Source: Lachnospiraceae bacterium (GTDB lineage: Bacteria; Bacillota; Clostridia; Lachnospirales; Lachnospiraceae). Taken from it: DNA of 64,000 nucleotides. Shown piece by piece: positions 15,195-21,891 of this stretch. The notes under the pieces are model-generated. The model searched no databases. It worked only from the letters and a program-made list of their open reading frames with translations, and was not told where the DNA came from. The stretch lies in contig CAJTDD010000003.1 of assembly GCA_910574885.1 (NCBI GenBank), positions 267,315 to 331,314 of the forward strand, written 5' to 3'. A program made the translations under genes and the position numbers. Each line of letters begins with the position of its first letter. The first letter of the stretch is position 1.

Positions 15195-15980
15195 ATGTGT
15201 AAAATAATCGCAATCGCAAACCAGAAAGGCGGTGTGGGCAAGACCACCACCACAAGCAATTTAGGAATCGGGCTGGCAAAACAGGGAAAGAAAGTGCTTC
15301 TGATTGATGCGGACGCACAGGGCAGTCTGACCGCAAGTTTAGGCTTTACAGAGCCGGACAGTCTGGAAATCACGCTTGCAACCATTATGGGGAACTTAAT
15401 CAATGACGGGGAAGTAGAGCCGGGGGAAGGTATCCTCCACCATGAGGAAGGGATAGACTTAATGCCGGGGAACATTGAGCTTTCCGGTCTGGAGGTTTCC
15501 CTTGTGAATGTGATGAGCCGGGAAACGGTACTCCGGTCATACATAGAGATTGTCCGGGAGAGTTACGATTATATTTTAATTGATTGTATGCCTTCTCTCG
15601 GCATGATTACCATAAACGCCTTTGCCTGCGCCGACAGTATCCTGATACCTGTACAGGCGGCATACCTGCCCGTCAAAGGCTTGCAGCAGCTTATTAAGAC
15701 GGTGGGAAAGGTAAAGCGGCAGATTAACCCGAAGCTGGAGATTGAAGGGATCCTGCTTACAATGGTAGACAGCCGAACGAACTACGCAAAGGACATCAGC
15801 GCCATGCTGAAGGAAGCCTATGGAAGCCGGGTGAGGATATTTGCCAATGTCATTCCCATTTCCGTCCGGGCGGCGGAGATTTCAGCGGAGGGCGTCAGCA
15901 TCTACAAGCATGATCCAAAGGGGAAAGTGGCGTCAGCTTACGATTCTCTGACAAAGGAGGTGCTTGCAGATGGGCAGTAA
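15195..15980 (+). CDS. parA: ParA-type partition ATPase
   Basis: A 261-residue Walker-type ATPase of the ParA/Soj/MinD group. The deviant Walker A motif KGGVGKTT (residues 11-18) with signature Lys11 is clear, the A' motif is LLIDADAQGS and the Walker B strand YILIDCMPSLG. It is of the short type without an N-terminal HTH. With ParB just downstream it should partition the circular form of element B or regulate its copy behaviour. AAAGGAG precedes ATG 15195. ParB starts inside its last codons. Confidence 0.93.
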   Translation: MCKIIAIANQKGGVGKTTTTSNLGIGLAKQGKKVLLIDADAQGSLTASLGFTEPDSLEITLATIMGNLINDGEVEPGEGILHHEEGIDLMPGNIELSGLEVSLVNVMSRETVLRSYIEIVRESYDYILIDCMPSLGMITINAFACADSILIPVQAAYLPVKGLQQLIKTVGKVKRQINPKLEIEGILLTMVDSRTNYAKDISAMLKEAYGSRVRIFANVIPISVRAAEISAEGVSIYKHDPKGKVASAYDSLTKEVLADGQ

Positions 15981-16860
15981 CGCAAAACCAAGAAGCGCAT
16001 CAAAGGTTGCTCTGGAAAGTTTTGATGATTTGTTCGGTGGAAATACCGCACAGGAAAATGGGATAGAGCAGATTATCAATGCGCCACTGGCAGAGCTTTA
16101 CACGTTCAAAGACCACCCGTTCCGGGTGGAGGACGATGAGAAGATGGAGGAAACAACCGAGAGTATCCGCCAGTATGGGGTGCTTGTGCCGGGGATTGCA
16201 AGACCGAGGGCGGGTGGAGGCTATGAAATCATAGCCGGACACCGCCGCAAACGTGGCTCGGAGCTTGCCGGAAAGACGGAGATGCCTGTGGTTGTCCGCA
16301 ACTACACCGATGATGAAGCTACGATAATCATGGTGGATTCCAATATCCAGCGGGAAGATATTTTACCGAGCGAAAAGGCGAGAGCCTACAAGATGAAATA
16401 CGAAGCCATGAAGCATCAGGGGAAAAAGTCAGGCAGAAACACACTGGATGAGGTCGGGGAAGCTGCCGGGGAGAACGCTAAAAAGGTTCAGCGGTATATC
16501 TGGCTTTCCCGCCTGTCTGATGAACTCCTTGCTATGGTGGACGGTAAGAAGCTCGGCTTCTCACAGGGCGTTGATATTTCCTTTCTTGCGGAAGAAGCGC
16601 AAGGGTGGGTACAGGCAGTCATAGAGGAAAAAGGCTGTAACGTCAGCATGGTGCAGTCGGCAAAAATTAAGGAATATGGCAAGACCGGGGAGCTTACCCT
16701 TGCAATGGTGCGCCTGATACTGACGGAGGAAAAGCAGAAGGAAAGGAAAGTGACACTCAAAGCGGATAAAATCAGCGAATATTTTGCGGAGGATTGCAGC
16801 AGTGAGGAAATAGAGGGCATCATCATTCAGCTATTGGATGAATGGAAGAAAAGACAATAG
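15970..16860 (+). CDS. parB: ParB/RepB/Spo0J-type partition protein
   Basis: A 296-residue DNA-binding CTPase-family protein. It has the ParB N-terminal domain with LYTFKDHPFRVEDDEKMEETTESI, PGIARPRAGGGYEIIAGHRRKRGSELAG (the GHRR box) and DSNIQREDILPSEKARAYKMKYEAM, followed by a central HTH region and a C-terminal dimer part. ATG 15970 overlaps parA by 11 bases and has AAGGAGG 9 bases ahead. It is a paralogue of the IME ParB at 57,725, with matching boxes, but is distinct in sequence. The parS site was not located. Confidence 0.9.
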   Translation: MGSNAKPRSASKVALESFDDLFGGNTAQENGIEQIINAPLAELYTFKDHPFRVEDDEKMEETTESIRQYGVLVPGIARPRAGGGYEIIAGHRRKRGSELAGKTEMPVVVRNYTDDEATIIMVDSNIQREDILPSEKARAYKMKYEAMKHQGKKSGRNTLDEVGEAAGENAKKVQRYIWLSRLSDELLAMVDGKKLGFSQGVDISFLAEEAQGWVQAVIEEKGCNVSMVQSAKIKEYGKTGELTLAMVRLILTEEKQKERKVTLKADKISEYFAEDCSSEEIEGIIIQLLDEWKKRQ

Positions 16861-16877
16861 AGGGGAGGTGCATCAGC

Positions 16878-17993
16878 GTGGATGGCACAATAAAATTTGA
16901 CTATTATTATGGCATCGAAGCGGAACAGTTTTCTTTTTACCGGGTTCCGAGGCTGCTGATAAAAGACGCAAGGTTTAAAGAGTTGTCCAGCGATGCAAAG
17001 CTCCTTTATGGTCTGATGCTTGACAGGCTGGCATTGTCAATCAAGAATGGCTGGCTTGACGAGGAAAACAGGGTGTATATCCATTACACCCTGGATAACA
17101 TAATGGAGGATTTGGGATGCGCAAGGGAGAAATGCGCCAAAGTGATTGCGGAGCTTGACAGCAAAAAGGGAATCGGTCTGATTGAGAAGAAAAGACGGGG
17201 ACTGGGCAAGCCGGACATCATCTATGTGAAGAATTTTGCGACACTGGATACCGGGAAAGAACCGGGAGGAGAGCCGGAAAAAGCTGATAATGCTGACAAT
17301 TCCGCAGAAGTTCGGAAACCGAACTTCAAGAGGTTCGATAATCAAACTTCAAGAAGTTCGGAAATCGAACTTCAAGAGATTCGGAAACCGAACTTGCAGG
17401 AGTTCGGAAACCGAACTTCAAGAAATTCGGAAACCGAACTTGCGGAAGTTCGGGAATCGAACCCTAATTATAACAATACTAATTATACTGATCTGAGTTA
17501 TACCAATCCTATCAATCAATCAGACAGTGAAGCAGAAAAACAGGAACCGGGCAAGCTGGATAATGGTATGATTGATGTGATGGATGAAGCTAGCGCCTAC
17601 ATGGAAATCATTAAGAAAAATATTGAGTATGAGCATCACATGAAATATGGCGATTGGAGTGAAAAAGGTCTGTATGAGGAACTGTATGAGGTGATATGCG
17701 AGATTGTGTGTGTAAAGCGCAGGACGGTAAAGGTGAATGGGGAGGATTACCCTTATGAGCTTGTAAAGTCTAAGTTTTTAAAGCTGGACAGTTCCCATTT
17801 GGAGTATGTCATTGGGTGTATGAAGGAAACCACAACAAAAATAGCCAACATCAGGGCATACATGGTGACTGCCCTCTATAATGCCCCCAATACCATGAAC
17901 CATTATTACCAGCAGTTAGTTCAGCATGATATGTATGGCGGCGGTTGGGAAGAAAAAGGACTGTTCCAGTCCAAAGCGGAAGGAGATGGATAA
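16878..17993 (+). CDS. repA: Replication initiator, RepA_N family
   Basis: A 371-residue initiator. The N-terminal domain (FSFYRVPRLLIKDARFKELSSDAKLLYGLMLDRLALS) is the RepA_N signature with a winged helix; the C-terminal ~110 residues (KSKFLKLDSSHLEYVIGCMKE, TKIANIRAYMVTALYNAP) form the second conserved domain. Between them lies a repeat-rich linker encoded by seven 23-bp iterons (17,308-17,462). RepA_N plasmids carry the origin inside the rep gene, so the iterons are probably oriV. GTG 16878 fits GGGGAGG better than the ATG at 16,842, which lies inside parB. Element B therefore can likely replicate when circular. Confidence 0.85.
   Translation: MDGTIKFDYYYGIEAEQFSFYRVPRLLIKDARFKELSSDAKLLYGLMLDRLALSIKNGWLDEENRVYIHYTLDNIMEDLGCAREKCAKVIAELDSKKGIGLIEKKRRGLGKPDIIYVKNFATLDTGKEPGGEPEKADNADNSAEVRKPNFKRFDNQTSRSSEIELQEIRKPNLQEFGNRTSRNSETELAEVRESNPNYNNTNYTDLSYTNPINQSDSEAEKQEPGKLDNGMIDVMDEASAYMEIIKKNIEYEHHMKYGDWSEKGLYEELYEVICEIVCVKRRTVKVNGEDYPYELVKSKFLKLDSSHLEYVIGCMKETTTKIANIRAYMVTALYNAPNTMNHYYQQLVQHDMYGGGWEEKGLFQSKAEGDG
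17308..17462 (+). repeat. Seven 23-bp iterons inside repA (probable oriV)
   Basis: Units start at 17308, 17331, 17354, 17377, 17400, 17423 and 17446 (the last one 17 bp). The consensus core is the palindrome AAGTTCGG-AAA-CCGAACTT followed by CAAG or GCAG. The period of 23 is not divisible by 3, so successive units are read in different frames and the protein shows a 23-residue super-repeat (VRKPNF / IRKPNL / VRESNP). Conservation is thus at DNA level, as expected for initiator-binding sites. Confidence 0.92.
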
Positions 17994-18647
17994 ATGGAAT
18001 CCATGCGGGATATTGACCGGGCAATGGAACGGGAGATCGCAAAGGGGAGCTGCCCGTTAAAGTTTGTGGGGATAGAGTTTGGCGATTCCCCCTATCAGGA
18101 GATTGCGTCAAAAGAAAAGCTGCTGGAGGTATTGTCCTATCTGCTGCGGACAGGCGATTATGGGAAATTTGCCGTAAATGGGACGGGGAGCAATGTTTAT
18201 ATGAACATCAGGGGCAGGAAGCCGGATTTTCAGCGAACTTATTCCATATTTGACCGGAACTGCATTTTTTCCGCAATCAGTCATTACGGAAAGAAAATAA
18301 AGCCGGATTTTGACGGGCATACTTATCTGGAAACAGTGCAGTGTTTCTTTAAGCTGCCGGACGGGGAACAGGAGAAATACAGGGTGACATATTACGGGCA
18401 GGAAACCTTTGTTTTCCCCATGTCGGATAAATATATCCTCGGACTTTATACGCACTGTATCTCGGCAAGGCGGGCGGCATCGGCGGATATGGATATTCCC
18501 GGCACAGGCTTTTCAGAAAAAGAACAGGGCATTGTCAGCCTTGCGGGTGTGCGTGACGTGCTGTTCCAGTGCCTTTTGTTTGACACTGTAAAATATGGGG
18601 AAGGCGTGTTATGCGCTGACCTTTGCACAATCTACTGTTTAAAATAG
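17994..18647 (+). CDS. Conjugative-element protein of unknown function
   Basis: I do not recognise this 217-residue soluble protein. It has no membrane segment and no clear catalytic motif; it is rich in aromatic residues (YSIFDRNCIFSAISHYGKK, QETFVFPMSDKYILGLYTHC). AAGGAGATG precedes ATG 17994, one base after the repA stop, so it belongs to the same operon. The first of six 23-bp palindromes follows its stop by 9 bases. Codon use is like the neighbouring transfer genes. Confidence 0.6.
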   Translation: MESMRDIDRAMEREIAKGSCPLKFVGIEFGDSPYQEIASKEKLLEVLSYLLRTGDYGKFAVNGTGSNVYMNIRGRKPDFQRTYSIFDRNCIFSAISHYGKKIKPDFDGHTYLETVQCFFKLPDGEQEKYRVTYYGQETFVFPMSDKYILGLYTHCISARRAASADMDIPGTGFSEKEQGIVSLAGVRDVLFQCLLFDTVKYGEGVLCADLCTIYCLK

Positions 18648-18656
18648 AATCAATAG

Positions 18657-18679
18657 CTTTTGGACTTTTTGTCCAGAAG
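18657..18679 (+). repeat. 23-bp interrupted palindrome, copy 1
   Basis: CTTTTGGAC-TTTTT-GTCCAGAAG. It ends 18 bases before the start codon of the next gene and covers the leader immediately ahead of its AGGAGG. Confidence 0.9.
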
Positions 18680-18697
18680 TGAGTTAGGAGGTGCGCT

Positions 18698-19066
18698 ATG
18701 GCGGAAAAATATATTACGGAAGAACAGCGGGCAAAATGCCGGAAAGTGGCGGATGCGTTTGCGGAACTGTATGAGCTGGCAGATGTAATGGTGGCGGATG
18801 CCGGGAGGTTCGGCTTTGTCCGTCTGCAATGGTTCAGTGAGGGAGAAGGCTTTGATTCGGCAATGGCATTTTCGGACAGCATGGAACTGTTTGAGGAACT
18901 CTGGCGGATATGGTATGAACATGAGGTCTTAACGCCTGTTTTGGGTACGCCGCTTGCGGAGCTTGACTATGACGAGATATTCAGGTCGCTTTCCAAAGAC
19001 AGGCAGGAGGAAATCTTGGAAAAGAAGAAATATTTTATTTCCCGGTGTGAAGATGCTTTCGCTTAG
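18698..19066 (+). CDS. Small acidic conjugative-element protein, unknown function
   Basis: A 122-residue protein, acidic and helical (AEKYITEEQRAKCRKVADAFAELYELADV, then MELFEELWRIWYEHEV and LSKDRQEEILEKKKYF). No domain known to me. TTAGGAGGTG precedes ATG 18698. The gene starts right after palindrome copy 1, which could form an RNA hairpin next to the ribosome site. Codon usage matches element B backbone genes. Confidence 0.6.
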   Translation: MAEKYITEEQRAKCRKVADAFAELYELADVMVADAGRFGFVRLQWFSEGEGFDSAMAFSDSMELFEELWRIWYEHEVLTPVLGTPLAELDYDEIFRSLSKDRQEEILEKKKYFISRCEDAFA

Positions 19067-19140
19067 GTGGCAGATATTTTTTACAATTTCGGGGCGTTTT
19101 CTGCTAAAATAGACCGTATCAGGGTAAAGGAGTGGTGTGT

Positions 19141-19671
19141 TTGGGAAACAGGAAGCGCCTGAAAAGGGCAGACAGGACATATAAAGACTTAAAGCAGAAG
19201 CAGAAAGCAGGAATAGCAGACAGTATGTTCCAAAAGACCTGTGATTATTACAGGGAGCATGGCAGGATGCCGGAAGGAGAGGACTGTGAAAAAATTGTGG
19301 GGCAGATTTACCAGAGGGTAAAGGGGATAGCGGAAAAGGCTTCTTTTGATGAAGTATACAGCCTGTACCTTTACCGTCTGCCACGTTATGAAACGAGGAT
19401 TGCAGAGAACGGGCTTCCGGAAAAGAAAGAGAAAAAGAAAGAAGATGCCGACAAGCCGAAAGTAAAGCAGATAGGCAGGAGCAAAAAAGTATGCCCGAAC
19501 TGCGGAAGGAAGATGAAACAGCAGTTTATCGGGTTACAGCACTGCAAATGCGGCATAAGTTGGAAAAAAGACATCGGATATTTTGAGCGTACCGGGGATA
19601 TGGTTTTCGCTCTGGAACGGAGGAAAGTAGGGAAAAAGACAAAGCAGTGTCCGGTAATCCGATACAGATAA
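19141..19671 (+). CDS. Conjugative-element protein with C-terminal zinc ribbon
   Basis: A 176-residue basic protein. The N-terminal two thirds are helical and charged (RADRTYKDLKQKQKAG, GQIYQRVKGIAEKASFDEVYSLYLYRLPRYE), followed by a lysine-rich linker and a zinc ribbon CPNCGRKMKQQFIGLQHCKCG. TTG 19141 is 8 bases from AAAGGAG; in-frame GTG codons at 19132 and 19135 are too close to it. Function is unknown; the ribbon suggests nucleic-acid binding. A terminator follows. Confidence 0.6.
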   Translation: MGNRKRLKRADRTYKDLKQKQKAGIADSMFQKTCDYYREHGRMPEGEDCEKIVGQIYQRVKGIAEKASFDEVYSLYLYRLPRYETRIAENGLPEKKEKKKEDADKPKVKQIGRSKKVCPNCGRKMKQQFIGLQHCKCGISWKKDIGYFERTGDMVFALERRKVGKKTKQCPVIRYR

Positions 19672-19692
19672 TTAAATACCAGAAACAGCGTG

Positions 19693-19737
19693 AGGGCAGT
19701 TATAGACCGTAAACAGCGGTTTGTAGCTGCCCTTTTT
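19693..19737 (+). terminator. Terminator after the zinc-ribbon gene
   Basis: AGGGCAG (19693-19699) and CTGCCCT (19727-19733) with an inner ACCG/CGGT pair, followed by TTTTT. It lies just ahead of palindrome copy 2, so a new transcript may start nearby. Confidence 0.8.
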
Positions 19738-19749
19738 GCGTTTCAATAA

Positions 19750-19772
19750 CTTTTGGACTTTTTGTCCAGAAG
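19750..19772 (+). repeat. 23-bp interrupted palindrome, copy 2
   Basis: Identical to copy 1 over 23 bases. It ends 16 bases before ATG 19789 of the next gene. Confidence 0.9.
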
Positions 19773-19788
19773 CAGAATGGAGGATGTA

Positions 19789-20214
19789 ATGAAAAAAAGA
19801 GAGTTCCAGAAAAAAGCAACAGCGGAGCTATTGAAAAGGCTGGCGGCGGTCTGTGCGGAGTTGGGGGAGAATCCCAACATTACAGTATCGTCAAAGTTCC
19901 ACAGTTCCTATTTTAAGCTGCGGAATGACTATAACCTGATGCAGATTTCCGTCAAGCAGACAGGGGAGCTTAGTTACCAGCTTACGGATATGCTTGGCAG
20001 CACTGGCGGGAAGCGGATTTACTATGAATATCGTGAGAATGATGATTTTACACGCATCATAGAAAAGTTTTGCGGCGATTTTGCAAGGTTTTATAAGGAT
20101 TTCCTGTTATCCGGCACACTGCATGACTTCTGTGACATAAAGCTGTCATACGGGGAGGACGCAGGCGCAGGACTGGAAGAATACGAATCCTGTATCCGTT
20201 CCGGGTGCTTATAG
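19789..20214 (+). CDS. Conjugative-element protein of unknown function
   Basis: A 141-residue protein with a basic helical start (KKREFQKKATAELLKRLAAVCAELG) and a mixed alpha-beta remainder (TVSSKFHSSYFKLRNDYNLMQISVKQTGELSYQLTDM). No family recognised. ATG 19789 is chosen over an upstream ATG 19777 because GGAGG at 19779-19783 lies between them. It sits after palindrome copy 2 and before copy 3, repeating the pattern palindrome-RBS-gene seen at 18,657. Confidence 0.6.
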   Translation: MKKREFQKKATAELLKRLAAVCAELGENPNITVSSKFHSSYFKLRNDYNLMQISVKQTGELSYQLTDMLGSTGGKRIYYEYRENDDFTRIIEKFCGDFARFYKDFLLSGTLHDFCDIKLSYGEDAGAGLEEYESCIRSGCL

Positions 20215-20225
20215 GATAAAAAACA

Positions 20226-20248
20226 GCTTTTGGACTTTTTGTCCAGAA
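20226..20248 (+). repeat. 23-bp interrupted palindrome, copy 3
   Basis: Identical to copies 1 and 2. It ends 15 bases before ATG 20264 of a short leader frame. Confidence 0.9.
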
Positions 20249-20263
20249 GTGGGAAGGAGAGCT

Positions 20264-20302
20264 TATGAAATATTTAATTCGCAGGCTGTACGTCCCACCC
20301 TG
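20264..20302 (+). CDS. Possible 12-residue leader peptide before pcfB
   Basis: ATG 20264 with GGAAGGAGAG ahead opens a 12-codon frame, MKYLIRRLYVPP. Its last codons overlap a stem formed by GCTGTACG (20284-20291) and CGTACAGC (20307-20314). A well-placed ribosome site, a short frame and an overlapping hairpin just before an operon recall a translational attenuator. It could also be a remnant of a deleted gene. Low confidence. Confidence 0.35.
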
Positions 20303-20314
20303 ACGGGCGTACAG
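20284..20314 (+). promoter_or_regulatory. Stem-loop overlapping the leader frame
   Basis: GCTGTACG and CGTACAGC form a perfect 8-bp stem with a 15-base loop. No T-run follows, so it is not an ordinary terminator. It stands 27 bases before the start of pcfB. Confidence 0.6.
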
Positions 20315-20340
20315 CAATAAAAAAAGAAGGAGGAAAAACC

Positions 20341-20817
20341 ATGCAGGAGGAAGTGACACAGAAAACCATTGCCCTTGTGTTTAAATCTTCCCGGCTGACT
20401 GCCGACGTGCTGAAAAAGGCTATGAAGATGTATCTGGAACACCGGAAACAGGGAAAGCAGATGCCGCATGGGAAAATATCAGTGAAAGAGCTGGTCGGTC
20501 AGGGTATGGGCGCTTCGAGCATTGAGGTGACGGATAACAACATCAAGTCCTTTGAGAGAGTGGCAAAGAAGTATAACGTGCAGTTCGCTGTGAAGAAGGA
20601 TAAGACGGAAAAGCCGCCGAAGCACATCGTATTATTCAAGGGCAAAGATGCCGACGTAATAACGCAGGCATTTAAGGAGTTTGTAAAAGTTAATGAGAAA
20701 AAGCATAACCGCATCTCCGTAAAGGAGAAGCTGGCGCAGTTCCGGGAGCAGTTAGGAAAAGACAAAAACCGGGAGAGGGCAAGGGAACACCAGAAGGACA
20801 GGGGGCAGTCATTATGA
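20341..20817 (+). CDS. pcfB: PcfB-like (DUF3801) transfer protein
   Basis: A 158-residue protein of the DUF3801/PcfB family, which in pCF10-like systems works with the relaxase and coupling protein at the start of transfer. Visible features: TADVLKKAMKMYLEHRKQ, HGKISVKELVGQG, KSFERVAKKYNVQFAVKKDK and a C-terminal NRISVKEKLAQFREQLGKDKNRERARE charged helix. AGGAGG precedes ATG 20341. Its stop overlaps the coupling-protein start (ATGA), so the pair is translationally coupled. The ISVKEKL motif also occurs near the ends of the helicase and DUF6674 proteins, a possible shared docking tail. Confidence 0.82.
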   Translation: MQEEVTQKTIALVFKSSRLTADVLKKAMKMYLEHRKQGKQMPHGKISVKELVGQGMGASSIEVTDNNIKSFERVAKKYNVQFAVKKDKTEKPPKHIVLFKGKDADVITQAFKEFVKVNEKKHNRISVKEKLAQFREQLGKDKNRERAREHQKDRGQSL

Positions 20818-21891
20818 GTAAAATCGTAGAGGGCATTGCCAAAGACCTAAAGTCAATCCCTGAAAAGCTCAAGGCAAAGACGGGGAATGTTGACAAAAAG
20901 AAACTTTTCCTTATGAACCTCCCCTATGCGCTTGCCGGGTATTTCTGCGACAAAATTGCGTGGCTGTGGCGGGTATCGCCGGGGCAGGATGCTTCCGCAA
21001 AGGCGATGGCGGTCATGGCGGGGATGGAGGACTTATTTTCCAACCCGTTACCAAGTTTCCACCCAAAAGATTTGCTGATAGGGATAGGGTGTGGCATTGC
21101 GCTCCGCCTTATAGTGTATTTCAAAGCCAAGAACGCCAAGAAGTTCCGGCATGGCATGGAGTACGGTTCTGCAAGGTGGGGGACAGCGAAAGACATTGAG
21201 CCTTATGTCGATCCGGTATTTGAGAACAACGTGTTACTCACAGAAACGGAAAGGCTGATGATGTCCGGCAGACCAAAACAGCCGAAGTATGCGAGGAATA
21301 AAAATATCCTTGTTATCGGCGGTTCTGGTTCGGGCAAGACGAGGTTTTTCGTAAAACCGAACCTGATGCAGATGCACTCATCGTATGTTGTCACTGATCC
21401 GAAGGGGACAGTGTTAGTGGAGTGCGGAAAAATGCTCTTAAAGAACAATTACCGGGTGAAAGTGCTGAATACCATTAACTTTAAAAAGTCCATGAACTAT
21501 AACCCTCTCGTTTATATCCGGAGCGAGAAGGACATTTTGAAACTCGTAAACACAATCATTTTAAACACCAAAGGGGAGGGGCAGCAATCCGGCGAAGATT
21601 TTTGGGTGAAAGCCGAAAAGCTCTATTACACCGCACTGATCGGGTACATCTGGTATGAGTGCGTGGAGGAAGAACAGAATTTCACTACTCTGCTTGACAT
21701 GATAAATGCCAGCGAAGCAAGGGAGGATGACGAGGAATTTAAAAATCCCGTTGATTTGATGTTCGATGAGCTGGAGGAAAGAGAGCCGGAGCATTTTGCA
21801 GTAAAGCAGTATAAAAAATACAAACTGGCGGCGGGCAAGACAGCGAAAAGCATCTTAATTAGCTGCGGCGCACGTTTAGCCCCCTTTGACA
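20814..21891 (+). CDS. VirD4/TraG coupling protein, exon 1
   Basis: N-terminal 359 codons plus one base of the type IV coupling protein, the ATPase that links the relaxosome to the secretion channel. Two membrane segments lie at about residues 31-52 and 86-103, and Walker A is GGSGSGKT (169-176) followed by VTDPKGT. The frame runs ...RLAPFD and then enters a group II intron after base 21,891. Splicing to base 24,675 restores the frame as PFD-T-LFKELRDL. Unspliced, the frame ends in a short false tail at 21,917. With exon 2 the protein would be 615 residues, normal for the family. Confidence 0.93.
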
